NCBI RefSeq assembly: GCF_021343995.1
Contig: NZ_JAJTTE010000012.1
Coordinates: 83,500 to 147,499, forward strand
Source: Pseudonocardia terrae
Lineage (GTDB): Bacteria > Actinomycetota > Actinomycetes > Mycobacteriales > Pseudonocardiaceae
Direction: 5' to 3'
DNA: 64,000 nucleotides
The position numbers and the translations under genes were made by a program. This document shows positions 1 through 8,694 of the stretch, in pieces. How positions within the stretch are numbered: the stretch's first letter is position 1; the number at the start of each line of letters is the position of its first letter. Under the pieces are notes generated by a model. That model ran no database searches, was not told where the DNA came from, and saw nothing but the letters and a program-made list of their open reading frames with translations.

Positions 1-628
1 CGGCGAGCTTCTTCGGGTTCAGCAGCGCCTTCGTCTCCTGGTAGAGGAAGGTCTTGTTGGCCGAGCCGCCGCCCTTGGCCATCACCAGGAACTCGTACTT
101 CGGCTTCTGCCCGGGGACCGAGTACAGCTCGACCTGCGCGGGCAGGTTGGTGCCGGTGTTCTTCTCGTCCCAGAAGGACACCGGCGCCATCTGCGAGTAC
201 CGGAGGTTCAGCTCGTCGTAGGCCTGGAAGACCCCGCGCGAGACGGATTCCTCGTCGTTCCCGCCGGTCAGGACAGTCTCGGTCTTCTTGCCGATGACGA
301 TCGCGGTGCCGGTGTCCTGGCACATGGGCAGCACCCCGCCTGCCGAGACGCACGCGTTGCGCAGCAGGTCGGTCGCGACGAACCGGTCGTTGCCGGACGC
401 CTCCGGGTCGTCGATGATCGCGCGGAGCTGGGCGAGGTGACTCGGCCGCAGGTGGTGCTGGATGTCCTTCACGGCCTCGCGGACCAGGCCGGTGATCGTG
501 GTGGGATCGATCTCGAGGAACGTCCTGCCGGCCGCTTCGACGAGCTTCCCGGCGGGAAGGTCGAGCTCGCGGTACTCGGTCTGGTCGTCCCCGAGCGGGA
601 GCACGTCGGTGTGGTGGAACTCGGGCAT
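1..628 (-). CDS. Class I fumarate hydratase, N-terminal part (cut by window edge)
   Basis: Iron-sulfur fumarase interconverting fumarate and malate in the TCA cycle. Only the first 209 codons are present; the rest lies left of base 1. The translation begins [15 protein letters not shown] and follows the FumA/FumB family throughout, including [15 protein letters not shown], whose Cys is a ligand of the 4Fe-4S cluster, then [13 protein letters not shown] and [19 protein letters not shown]. The start is the ATG read from 628. A TAGCGT -10 box (635-640) lies 6 nt upstream, so the transcript is probably leaderless. The gene is divergent from the flippase-kinase fusion at 989. Confidence 0.93.
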   Translation of the reverse strand, partial: MPEFHHTDVLPLGDDQTEYRELDLPAGKLVEAAGRTFLEIDPTTITGLVREAVKDIQHHLRPSHLAQLRAIIDDPEASGNDRFVATDLLRNACVSAGGVLPMCQDTGTAIVIGKKTETVLTGGNDEESVSRGVFQAYDELNLRYSQMAPVSFWDEKNTGTNLPAQVELYSVPGQKPKYEFLVMAKGGGSANKTFLYQETKALLNPKKLA

Positions 629-700
629 GGGAGGACGCTACCTCCGGATCTCCCCGCCCCCGGTACGGCGCGGGCGTGATGCTCGCCCCGCGCCGCCCAG

Positions 701-823
701 CTCGCCGCCTCGCCGCCTCGCCGCCTCGCCGCCTCGCCGCCCCGCCCCGCCGCGCCGCCCGTCGCGCCGCCCGCCGCGCCGCCCGCCGCGCCGCCCGCCG
801 CGCCGCCCGTCGCGCCGCCCGCC
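701..823. repeat. GC-only simple tandem repeats (8-bp and 12-bp units)
   Basis: The 360-bp gap 629-988 between the divergent fumarase and flippase genes holds no credible gene. It carries CTCGCCGC repeated five times (701-740) and then GCGCCGCCCGYC repeated six times (752-823). Reading frames through it give only Arg/Ala/Pro or Gly/Ala stutters, so I treat it as non-coding. The promoter of the flippase gene (TAGCGT, 977-982) lies beyond it. Confidence 0.85.
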
Positions 824-988
824 GCGCCACTCGGTCGTGTCGCCCGCCGTGTCCCGGTGTGAGCGGGATCCCCCCGTCGACCGACCGGGCGACACCGCCC
901 GTCTCCCGCAGAGCGCCGCACGTCGTTCGAGTGGCGTTCACCCCCTCTCCACCCGATCGTGGCCGAACCGTGTTGCTAGCGTGCCGCC

Positions 989-3478
989 GTGGAGAGCCGG
1001 GGCGTACGGGCGCCAGATGACCCGCCGGAACCCGCAGCCCCGCGATCGTCCGGGCGGCGGTCCCACCCGTCGCCGTCCCGGACCCGCGGGGGTCTCGTCC
1101 GCGGTTCCCTGATCCGCAGCGCCGCCCATCGCGACGGGCTCGCGCTCATCCTCGGCTCCGGCCTCACCTCGGCCGTCGGGCTCGTCTACTGGGTGCTCGC
1201 CGCCCGGCTGTTCCCCGCCGACGTCGTCGGCCTCAACCAGGCGGCGCTCTCCGCGGTGATGCTGCTGGGCAGCGTCGCGCACCTGAACATGACGTACGCG
1301 CTGCTGCGCTTCGTCCCGGTCGCGGGGCGGGCGGCGCGCCGCCTGGTGATCGGCGGGTACCTGGCCGCGGGCGCGATCGCCGCCCTGGTCGGGCTGGCCT
1401 TCGCGACCGGCGCGCGGTGGTGGGCGCCGGACCTGGTGGCGGCGGTCGGCCAGGACCGGCTGACGGTGTTCTTCGTGCTCGCGACGCCGGTGTGGGCGTT
1501 GTTCACGGTGCAGGACTACGTGCTGACCGGGATCCGGCGGGCGACGGTGGTCCCGCTGGAGAACGGCGTGTTCGCCGTGCTCAAGGTCGGGCTGCTGCTG
1601 GCGGCGCTGGCCGCCACCGTGACCGGGGCGGTCGCCGTCTCCTGGATGGTCGCGACGGCGCTGCTGGTCCTGGTCGTCAACGTCTGGCTGCTGGCCCGCG
1701 CGCTGCCCCGCTTCACCCGCGAGCACGAGGCCGCGGGCGGACCCGTCGAGCGGATCACGGTGCGCGATCTCGGCGGCTTCGTGCGTGCCGACTACGCGGG
1801 GGCGATCTTCCAGCAAGCCGCGATGTTCGGCATGCCCGTCCTGGTGCTCGGCCGGCTCGGGCCGGAGGCCAACGGCGCCTACGGCATCGTCTGGCAGATC
1901 GCGCAGGCGCTGTTCGTGGTCTCGTCCGGGATGAACCAGTCGATGGTCGCCCACACCGCGGCCGACGCGGGTTCGGCCGAGACGGTCGAGGCGGCCCGAA
2001 GGGCGACGATCCGCCGTTCGCTGACCCTCGTCCTGCCGGGTGCCCTGGTCGTGGCCGTCGGCGCCCCGCTGATCCTGTCCGTGTTCGGCGCCGGCTACGC
2101 CCGCGAGGGCACCGCCGCGCTCGCGCTGACCGCCCTCGCCGCCGTGCCGTACGCGGTGACCTCCGCGACCGTGAGCGCCGCACGGGTCCGCCGCCGCGGC
2201 GTCGTCCAGTTCGCGGTGCCCGCCGCGGCCGCGGTCCTGGTGATCGGCGGCTCCTGGGTGCTGCTGCCGGTGCTCGGGATCGTCGGGGCCGGCCTGGCGT
2301 GGCTGGTCGGGCAGTCGCTGGTGGCACTCGTGATCATGCTCCTGACCGCGCGGTGGCTGCCGCCGGTGCTGGCCCGCCGGGTCGACGCCCTGCGCTCGGC
2401 CGGGCTGCTGCGCCGCATCGGCGGCGCCGGCACCCTGCTGCACGTCGTCCCGGGCGGCGCGGGCTGGACCCTCGGCGAGCGCCTGAGCGGCGGCTCGGAG
2501 TCCGTGGTCGTCCGGGTCGGCCCGGAGGGCGGCGCCGTCGCGCAGGGGGCGCTGCTCAAGGCGTGCGACACCCCGCGCAGCCGGCGCGGGCTGGCCTGGC
2601 AGACCGAGGTGCTCGACCGGCTGCACGCCGACCCCCGGATCGGGCACCTGCACCCGCTGCTGCCGCGCGTGCTCGGCGCGGGCGAGATCGGGCGCAGCTA
2701 CTGCGTGATCGAGTCGCTGGTGCCGGGGGAGAGCGGGCTGACCGTGCTGCGCGACCCCCTGCGCGGTCCGGCCCTCGTCGACCACGCCGTCCAGGTGATC
2801 GGCGAGCTCCACCGGCACACCGGGGAGGTCCGCCAGGTCGGGCCCGAGGACCTCGACGCGTGGGTGCACGAGCCGCTGTCGCGGGTGCGGTCGCTGGTCC
2901 CGCGGGCGTTGCACGCCGACACTCGTGCCCTCGGCGCCATGCTCGACGCCGCCCTGCGTGGCCGCCGCGCGTCCGTCGGCTGGGTCCACGGCGACTTCAG
3001 TCCGGTCAACCTGCTCGTCGACCCGGCGGGCCGGGTCAGCGGGATCGTCGACTGGTGCGAGGCGCGGCCCGCGGGCCTGCAGGTGCTCGACGTCGTGGCG
3101 CTGCACCAGTTCGCCGTGATGCACGGGGCGGGGCGCGAGCTCGGCCCGCTGGTGCTCGACTGGCTGGCCGGCGCGCCCGACGCGGTGGGCCGGCGGCTGG
3201 GTGCGGCCCAGCGTCGGCTCGGCGGGGACCCGGTCGACCCCCGGGCGCTCATCGCGCTGGGCTGGCTGCAGCACGTCTCCGAGGTGGCCCGGAAGTCGGC
3301 GCGCGCCTCGGCCAACCCGGTGTGGGTGCGGCGCAACGTCCGGGCCCCGCTGCGCGGCGCCTGCGCGGCCCTCGAGGCCAGCGGCCCGGGGCCGGTGCCG
3401 GTGACGGAGCCGCTGACGGAACCGTTTCCGGAGACCGAGCCGGTCACGGAGCCGTTCACGGATCAGGCCGCGAGCTGA
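989..3478 (+). CDS. Polysaccharide flippase fused to an aminoglycoside-phosphotransferase-like kinase
   Basis: 829 aa. Residues about 40-470 form a multi-pass membrane domain of the Wzx/MATE type (LILGSGLTSAVGLVYWVLAARLF, then repeated hydrophobic helices), which in known members moves lipid-linked sugars across the membrane. Residues about 480-800 are cytosolic and look like an APH-fold kinase: a Lys in ALLKA, the catalytic loop VHGDFSPVNLLVD (His about 667, HxDxxxxN) and the metal-binding Asp in GIVDWCEA. The C-terminus is a short Thr-Glu-Pro repeat. The GTG start at 989 follows TAGCGT (977-982) by 6 nt, so it is probably leaderless. A strong hairpin follows. No other polysaccharide gene is adjacent. 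Domain calls are firm; substrate and coupling of the two halves are unknown. Confidence 0.85.
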   Translation: MESRGVRAPDDPPEPAAPRSSGRRSHPSPSRTRGGLVRGSLIRSAAHRDGLALILGSGLTSAVGLVYWVLAARLFPADVVGLNQAALSAVMLLGSVAHLNMTYALLRFVPVAGRAARRLVIGGYLAAGAIAALVGLAFATGARWWAPDLVAAVGQDRLTVFFVLATPVWALFTVQDYVLTGIRRATVVPLENGVFAVLKVGLLLAALAATVTGAVAVSWMVATALLVLVVNVWLLARALPRFTREHEAAGGPVERITVRDLGGFVRADYAGAIFQQAAMFGMPVLVLGRLGPEANGAYGIVWQIAQALFVVSSGMNQSMVAHTAADAGSAETVEAARRATIRRSLTLVLPGALVVAVGAPLILSVFGAGYAREGTAALALTALAAVPYAVTSATVSAARVRRRGVVQFAVPAAAAVLVIGGSWVLLPVLGIVGAGLAWLVGQSLVALVIMLLTARWLPPVLARRVDALRSAGLLRRIGGAGTLLHVVPGGAGWTLGERLSGGSESVVVRVGPEGGAVAQGALLKACDTPRSRRGLAWQTEVLDRLHADPRIGHLHPLLPRVLGAGEIGRSYCVIESLVPGESGLTVLRDPLRGPALVDHAVQVIGELHRHTGEVRQVGPEDLDAWVHEPLSRVRSLVPRALHADTRALGAMLDAALRGRRASVGWVHGDFSPVNLLVDPAGRVSGIVDWCEARPAGLQVLDVVALHQFAVMHGAGRELGPLVLDWLAGAPDAVGRRLGAAQRRLGGDPVDPRALIALGWLQHVSEVARKSARASANPVWVRRNVRAPLRGACAALEASGPGPVPVTEPLTEPFPETEPVTEPFTDQAAS

Positions 3479-3487
3479 GTGTGGGCG

Positions 3488-3522
3488 GGTGGCCGGACCG
3501 GCCCCCGTCCGGTCCGGCCACC
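3488..3522 (+). terminator. Hairpin terminator after the flippase-kinase gene
   Basis: Perfect 14-bp GC stem (3488-3501 pairing with 3509-3522) with a 7-nt loop, 10 bp after the stop codon. There is no U tract, as is common in high-GC actinomycetes. Confidence 0.75.
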
Positions 3523-3664
3523 CCGGGCGACACCGACGGCGCGCCGGAGGACCGGCAGCCGCGGTGCGGGGTAGGAGGGGAACTCCGTCGACCCTCCCCG
3601 ACGTGGGCGGCCCGCGTCAAACATCCGGCTGGCTTCTCCACCCGCACGTCGTAATGTGAGTCAC

Positions 3665-6010
3665 ATGCCTCATTCCATTCTCGGGACCGCCGTGCGGCGG
3701 ATCGAGGACCCCGACCTGATCACCGGAGCCACCACCTACGTCGGCAACATCGTCGCCGGCCGCACGGACGTGCTGCACGCGGCGTTCGTCCGCTCGCCCC
3801 TCGCGCACGCGCTCGTCACCGGGATCGACACCTCCGCGGCCGCGGCGGCCGAGGGCGTCGTCGCCGTCTACACCGCCGCGGACCTCGGGCTCCCCGCGCA
3901 CCACGGGCTGATGGTGCTCAACCCCGACATGCCCCGCCCGCCCCTGGCCACCGACCGGGTCCGCTTCGTCGGCGAGGCCGTGGCGCTCGTCGTCGCCGAG
4001 TCGAAGGCGGCGGCGGTCGACGCCGCCGAACTGGTCGAGGTCGACTACGACCCGCTGCCCGCCGTCGTCGACGCCGAGGCGGCGCTCGCACCCGACGCCC
4101 CGCTGCAGTTCCCCGACGCCGGGTCCAACGTGGCCGGCGGGCTGCGCTCGGCCGAGGGCGCCGCCGTGCTCGACGGCGCCGAGGTCGTGGTCCGGGCGCG
4201 CATGGTCAACCAGCGCATCGCGGTCGTGCCGCTCGAGGGCAACGCGATCCTGGCCGACCCGACCGACGCCGACCACACGCTCGTCGTGCACGTCTCGACC
4301 CAGATGCCGCACGGCTTCCGTGCCCAGCTCGCCGGGCTGTTCGGGCTGGAGGCCGACGCGGTGCGGGTGATCGCGCCCAACGTCGGCGGCGGTTTCGGCG
4401 GCAAGGCCGGGGTGCTCGCCGAGCACACCGCGACGGTGGGCGCCGCGCGGGCGCTGGGCCGGCCGGTCGCGTGGGTCGAGACGCGCTCGGAGAACCTCGT
4501 CTCGATGCCGCACGGCCGCGGCCAGGTCGCCTACTACGAGCTCGGCCTGACCCGCGAGGGCCGGATGACCGGGCTGCGCTGCCGGGTCGTCGGCGACGCG
4601 GGCGCCTACGCCGGGTTCGGCGGTGCGCTGCCGCTGCACATGACCTACGTGATGGCGCCGGGCGTCTACGACATCCCCGAGGTGGGGTACGACGCCGTCG
4701 CGGCGCTGACCAACACCACGCCGATGGGGGCGTTCCGCGGGGCGGGCCGGCCGGAGGCGGCCGCGCACCTCGAGCGGCTGGTCGACATCGCCGCGGCCGA
4801 GCTGGACATCGACCCGGCGGAGCTGCGCCGGCGCAACTTCCTCGACCCGGCCGCGTTCCCGCTGACCACGCCGGTCGGCGCGAACTACGACGTGGGCGAC
4901 TACGACCTGCCGCTGCGCGAGGCGCTGCGGCTGGCCGACTACGAGAAGCTCCGCGAGGAGCAGGTCACCCGCCGCGAGTCCGGTGACCCGGTGCAGCTGG
5001 GTATCGGCATGTCGGTCTACGTGGAGATCACCGCGGGCGGCGGGGGCAGCGAGTACGGGTCGGTGCGGGTGCACCCGGACGGGACGGCCACGGTGCAGGC
5101 CGGGACCTCGGCGCACGGGCAGGGGCACGCGACGTCGTTCGCGATGCTCGTGTCGGACCGCCTCGGCATCCCCATGGAGAAGATCACCTACGAGCAGTCC
5201 GACACCGCCAGCGTCCCGCGCGGCGGTGGCACCGGCGGCTCGCGGTCGCTGCAGATGGGCGGGTCCGCGGTGCGGGTCGCCGCCGACGACGTGCTCAAGG
5301 AGGCCGTCCAGCGGGCCGCGGCGCTGCTCGAGGCCAACCCGGACGACGTCGCGCTGACCGACGACGGGGAGTTCGGCGTCACCGGCGTGCCGTCGGCCAC
5401 CGTGACCTGGGAGCAGGTCGCGGCCGAGGGCGAGATCTTCGCGGGTGTCGACGAGCAGCAGGCCGACGCGACCTACCCCTTCGGCGCACATCTGTCGGTC
5501 GTCGAGGTGGACACGCTGACCGGGCTGGTGCGGCCGCGTACGCACATCGCGGTCGACGACTGCGGGCGGGTGCTCAACCCGCTGCTGGTCGAGGGGCAGC
5601 AGCACGGCGGGCTGGCGCAGGGCATCGCCCAGGCGCTCTACGAGGAGGTCCTCTACGACCCGGAGGGCAACCCGACCACCGCCACGCTCGCCGACTACCA
5701 CATCCCCACCGCGGCGGACCTCTTCGCCTTCCAGGCGGTCACCACCGAGACGCCCACCCCGCGCAACGTGCTCGGGGCGAAGGGCATCGGCGAGTCGGCG
5801 ACGATCGGCTCGACGCCGGCGGTGCAGAACGCGATCGTCGACGCGCTGCGGCCGTACGGGGTCACGCACGTCGATCTGCCGTGCACGCCGGAGCGCATCT
5901 GGCGGGCGATCCAGGCCGGCGGCGGGGACCCGTGGCGCGAGCCCGCGGACGTCTTCGGCGCGCTGCCGCTGCGGGGCGGGGACTCGCAGGACGAGTCCGG
6001 CGCGATCTGA
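3665..6010 (+). CDS. CoxL-type molybdopterin-binding subunit (form II / aldehyde dehydrogenase-like)
   Basis: 781 aa, the full length of the large catalytic subunit of xanthine dehydrogenase/CO dehydrogenase-family hydroxylases. The N-terminus IEDPDLITGATTYVGNI and the molybdopterin loops (NVGGGFGGKAG, HGQGHATSF) are typical. The active-site loop reads GAFRGAGR (about 354-361), the form II signature, not the AYRCSFR of true CO dehydrogenases. The catalytic Glu is in KGIGESATIG (about 710). Substrate is probably an aldehyde or heterocycle. No FAD (CoxM) or iron-sulfur (CoxS) subunit is nearby. I chose ATG 3665 over GTG 3656 because TAATGT (3652-3657) sits 7 nt before it and overlaps the GTG. 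Confidence 0.88.
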   Translation: MPHSILGTAVRRIEDPDLITGATTYVGNIVAGRTDVLHAAFVRSPLAHALVTGIDTSAAAAAEGVVAVYTAADLGLPAHHGLMVLNPDMPRPPLATDRVRFVGEAVALVVAESKAAAVDAAELVEVDYDPLPAVVDAEAALAPDAPLQFPDAGSNVAGGLRSAEGAAVLDGAEVVVRARMVNQRIAVVPLEGNAILADPTDADHTLVVHVSTQMPHGFRAQLAGLFGLEADAVRVIAPNVGGGFGGKAGVLAEHTATVGAARALGRPVAWVETRSENLVSMPHGRGQVAYYELGLTREGRMTGLRCRVVGDAGAYAGFGGALPLHMTYVMAPGVYDIPEVGYDAVAALTNTTPMGAFRGAGRPEAAAHLERLVDIAAAELDIDPAELRRRNFLDPAAFPLTTPVGANYDVGDYDLPLREALRLADYEKLREEQVTRRESGDPVQLGIGMSVYVEITAGGGGSEYGSVRVHPDGTATVQAGTSAHGQGHATSFAMLVSDRLGIPMEKITYEQSDTASVPRGGGTGGSRSLQMGGSAVRVAADDVLKEAVQRAAALLEANPDDVALTDDGEFGVTGVPSATVTWEQVAAEGEIFAGVDEQQADATYPFGAHLSVVEVDTLTGLVRPRTHIAVDDCGRVLNPLLVEGQQHGGLAQGIAQALYEEVLYDPEGNPTTATLADYHIPTAADLFAFQAVTTETPTPRNVLGAKGIGESATIGSTPAVQNAIVDALRPYGVTHVDLPCTPERIWRAIQAGGGDPWREPADVFGALPLRGGDSQDESGAI

Positions 6011-6041
6011 GGGCGCCCGGCGGCCGGACGGCCGCATGATC

Positions 6042-6112
6042 GACGGGCCGGTTCGGCCGTCCGGGGGTGGGTGCGCCGGGCACCCACCCCCGGGGCTGTG
6101 AACCGGCCCGTC
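6042..6112 (+). terminator. Nested double hairpin terminator
   Basis: An inner perfect 14-bp stem (6061-6074 with 6080-6093, 5-nt loop) is enclosed by an outer perfect 13-bp stem (6042-6054 with 6100-6112). It lies between the CoxL-like gene and the FAH gene and probably ends transcription of the former. Confidence 0.7.
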
Positions 6113-6163
6113 GTGGCGCAGACTCTTGCCCGTGACTCGAGGAGCGAGCGTGGAGCGCACGCG

Positions 6164-6988
6164 ATGAGGCTGGCCACCATCCGGACCGCCGCGGGGACGC
6201 GCGCCGTCCGGGTCGACGCGACGGGGGCGACCGAGACCGGCGATGCGGACCTGCGCGCCCTGCTCTCCCGGCCGGACTGGGCCGAGCACGCGGCGGCCGC
6301 GGCCGGCCCGTCGCACCCCGTCGAGGGGCTCGACTACGCGCCGCTGGTGCCCTCTCCCGAGAAGATCATCTGCGTCGGTCTGAACTACCGCGACCACGTC
6401 CTCGAGATGGGCAACGAGCTGCCCGAGTACCCCACGGTGTTCGCGAAGTACGCGCCCGCGCTCGTCGGCGCGCACGACGAGATCGAGCTGCCCACCGTCT
6501 CCGAGCAGGTCGACTACGAGGCCGAGCTGGCCGTCGTCATCGGGAAGCCCGTGCGTCACGCCGACGAGGCCGCGGCGGCGGCGGCGATCGCCGGCTACAC
6601 GATCCTCAACGACGTCAGCGTGCGCGACTACCAGAACCGCACCAAGCAGTTCCTGCAGGGCAAGACCTTCGAGCACAGCACCCCGCTGGGCCCGGTGCTG
6701 GTCACGCCCGACGAGCTGCCCGAGGGCGGCTGGGCGATCTCCTCGACGCTCGACGGCGAGGTCATGCAGAGCTCGACCACCGACCAGCTGGTGTTCGGCG
6801 CCGTCGACCTGATCGTCTACCTGTCGGCGATCCTCACGCTCAACCCGGGCGACGTGATCGCCACCGGCACCCCGGGCGGCGTGGGCCACGCGCGCCGGCC
6901 CCCGCGGTACCTGACGGACGGCGCCGAGCTGGTCACCGCGATCGCCGGCATCGGCGAGTGCCGCAACGTCTGTCGGCTCACGAAATGA
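6164..6988 (+). CDS. Fumarylacetoacetate hydrolase family protein (fumarylpyruvate hydrolase-like)
   Basis: 274 aa. FAH-fold hydrolase: the substrate-binding segment EKIICVGLNYRDHVLEM is followed by the metal-binding acidic residues in DYEAELAVVIGK and LNDVSVRDYQ and by the family motif NPGDVIATGTPGGVG. Members cleave C-C bonds in 2,4-diketo acids. The next gene overlaps it by ATGA and is a maleylpyruvate isomerase, so the likely job is fumarylpyruvate to fumarate and pyruvate, the last step of the gentisate pathway. Start ATG 6164 is preceded by GGAGCG, a weak ribosome site. The gentisate dioxygenase expected with this pair is not in the window. Confidence 0.85.
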   Translation: MRLATIRTAAGTRAVRVDATGATETGDADLRALLSRPDWAEHAAAAAGPSHPVEGLDYAPLVPSPEKIICVGLNYRDHVLEMGNELPEYPTVFAKYAPALVGAHDEIELPTVSEQVDYEAELAVVIGKPVRHADEAAAAAAIAGYTILNDVSVRDYQNRTKQFLQGKTFEHSTPLGPVLVTPDELPEGGWAISSTLDGEVMQSSTTDQLVFGAVDLIVYLSAILTLNPGDVIATGTPGGVGHARRPPRYLTDGAELVTAIAGIGECRNVCRLTK

Positions 6989-7722
6989 CCCGGACGCTCG
7001 AGCTGTCGCTGGCGTGGGCCGGCGACGGTGCGGCGCACCTGCGCGGGCTCATGGACCGGATGGGCGACGAGGCCTTCCAGGCCCCGTCCGCCCTGCCCGG
7101 CTGGACGCGCGCGCACGTGCTCAGCCACGTCGCCCGCAACGCCGAGGCGATGATGAACCTGCTGCACTGGGCGCGAACGGGGGAGGAGACCCCCGCCTAC
7201 GCCGACGACACCCAGCGGGACGCGGACATCGCCACCGGGGCGCAGCGCGACCCGGCCGCGATCCGCGAGGACGTGGTCGCGACCTCGGACAAGCTCGCGC
7301 AGGTCGTGAAGGCGATGCCCGAGGAGGCGTGGTCGCGCAGCATCCGCGACCGGCAGGGCCGCGAGGTGCCGGCGACCGAGATCGCCTGGATGCGGGCGCG
7401 GGAGATGTGGATCCACTCCGTCGACCTCGACGTCGGCGCCTCCTTCGAGGACTTCCCGCAGCCCATGCTGTGCGAACTCGTCGCCGACGTGGCGGCGAAC
7501 CTGGCGGCGCGGCCCGGAACCCCGGCGGTGCGGCTCGTCGCGGGCGACCGCGACCAGGCGTGGACGACCGCGGCCGAGGGCACCTCGCCTGCCCTCTCGG
7601 TCGAGGCGCCCGTCGCCGACCTGGCGGAGTGGGTGTCGGGGCGCGGGCGCTCGCGCCGGATCAGGGCCGTCACGCCCGAGGGCGAGCCGACGCAGGTCCC
7701 GGAGCTGCCCGCCTGGCTGTAG
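6985..7722 (+). CDS. Maleylpyruvate isomerase family protein (mycothiol-dependent, DinB-like)
   Basis: 245 aa. The N-terminal DinB-like four-helix domain has the family segment LPGWTRAHVLSHVARNAEAM and the later MWIHSVDLD, both carrying metal-binding His residues. In Corynebacterium such enzymes use mycothiol to turn maleylpyruvate into fumarylpyruvate. The ATG at 6985 overlaps the TGA of the FAH-family gene (ATGA), so the two are translationally coupled. In-frame starts further upstream lie inside the FAH gene and are less likely. Confidence 0.85.
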   Translation: MTRTLELSLAWAGDGAAHLRGLMDRMGDEAFQAPSALPGWTRAHVLSHVARNAEAMMNLLHWARTGEETPAYADDTQRDADIATGAQRDPAAIREDVVATSDKLAQVVKAMPEEAWSRSIRDRQGREVPATEIAWMRAREMWIHSVDLDVGASFEDFPQPMLCELVADVAANLAARPGTPAVRLVAGDRDQAWTTAAEGTSPALSVEAPVADLAEWVSGRGRSRRIRAVTPEGEPTQVPELPAWL

Positions 7723-7784
7723 GGCCCGCTTCGCCGCAGCCTCGGTCCCAGCCCTCGGTCAGAGCCCACGGTCGGAGCCCTCGG

Positions 7785-8519
7785 TCAGGGGCGGTCGCGG
7801 CGGGTGAGCTCGTCGAGCCTCGTCTGCACCTCCTCGAGGCGGGTGAGGGTCTCGTCGAGGCGGGCGTGCAGGACCGCCACCTCGGCCGTCAGCAGGGCGA
7901 CCGCGCCCGGGTCCTCGGCCGAGGCCTCCGGCGACGCGGCGGCGGCAGCCGGGACGCCGGGTTCGAGGCCGGTCGGGCGGCCCTCGAGCACGACCTGCAC
8001 CCCGCCCGCGAGCTCGGCGAACCGGTCGGGACCGAGCACCGGGCGGTCGGCGGCGCAGTTGCGGCAGACCGGGAGGAGCCGCCGCCAGCCGACGCTTCCG
8101 GCCCCCGAGTCCGCCAGCAGGTCGGCCGGGCGGCCGCACTCGCAGCGCCCGATGCGGACGATCTTGACCCGTTGGCGGGCGTACCGCAGGCCGCGCTCGT
8201 AGCGCCGGTACCGGCCCGACGCCGCGATCTCCAGCAGCACGGCGCTGCGATGGTCCGGCTCGCACGCCAGATCGCGCGCGGCACCCATCTCGTGGAAGCA
8301 GTAGAACCCGCAGTCACACCAGCGCGACGGGCAGGCGTGCCGCGAGCCGTGCGCGCAGATGGCGTCGTCCACCGCGCGGTAGACGTGCGCCCTGCCGAGG
8401 GTCACGCCGCTGAACCCGCAGCTCGCGCCGTCGGCGGCGAGCATCGGGTACGCCAGCTTGAACCCCGGCAGGGGCTCGTCGGAATGTTCGCGCGGGCTGC
8501 GGGCGAAGGGACCGCCCAC
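7785..8519 (-). CDS. Conserved hypothetical protein: Cys/His-rich N-terminus, C-terminal coiled coil
   Basis: About 244 aa, not recognised. The first half is rich in possible metal ligands: ICAHGSRHACPSRWCDCGFYCFHE, then GRCECG and LPVCRNC, which resemble a split zinc ribbon. A linker rich in Ala and Pro leads to a C-terminal heptad-like helix (VAVLHARLDETLTRLEEVQT), probably a coiled coil. The start is uncertain: GTG 8519 lies 13 nt after the 53-aa gene, and ATG 8444 is the alternative, but the conserved-looking GFKLAYP segment before it favours the longer form. A regulatory or sensory role is only a guess. Confidence 0.6.
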   Translation of the reverse strand: MGGPFARSPREHSDEPLPGFKLAYPMLAADGASCGFSGVTLGRAHVYRAVDDAICAHGSRHACPSRWCDCGFYCFHEMGAARDLACEPDHRSAVLLEIAASGRYRRYERGLRYARQRVKIVRIGRCECGRPADLLADSGAGSVGWRRLLPVCRNCAADRPVLGPDRFAELAGGVQVVLEGRPTGLEPGVPAAAAASPEASAEDPGAVALLTAEVAVLHARLDETLTRLEEVQTRLDELTRRDRP

Positions 8520-8532
8520 CGACCCGGCCCGG

Positions 8533-8694
8533 TCAGACCCGGGCGGGACGCTCGGCCGGGGTGTCCTCCGCCAGGGCGGCGGTGACGACCGGGACCGTGT
8601 CGTGCGCCTGTGACGCGGGCTCGCGGGTCTCGGCGAGGCGCTCGGCCTCCCGGTCGACCGCGACACCCTCCGCAAGCTTCCTGCCCAACCTCAT
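8533..8694 (-). CDS. Small protein of 53 aa
   Basis: Short gene starting MRLGRKLAEGVAVDREAERL and ending PAERPARV. The case for it is a strong ribosome site (GGGAGG, 5 nt before the ATG), good codon bias, and position 13 nt upstream of the Cys-rich coiled-coil gene, which suggests an operon. No domain is recognised; the sequence is charged and probably helical at the N-terminus, with no membrane segment. Upstream an 11-bp dyad ATCAG-g-CTGAT (8729-8739) could be an operator. Confidence 0.5.
   Translation of the reverse strand: MRLGRKLAEGVAVDREAERLAETREPASQAHDTVPVVTAALAEDTPAERPARV

Noticed and set aside
938..3274. 778-aa open frame opposite the flippase-kinase gene
   Set aside because: Antisense shadow with Gln/His/Arg-rich composition and no start signals.
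3617..6889. 1090-aa open frame on the minus strand
   Set aside because: It is antisense to the CoxL-like and FAH genes and rich in Arg/His/Gly, with no family resemblance; a typical high-GC shadow.
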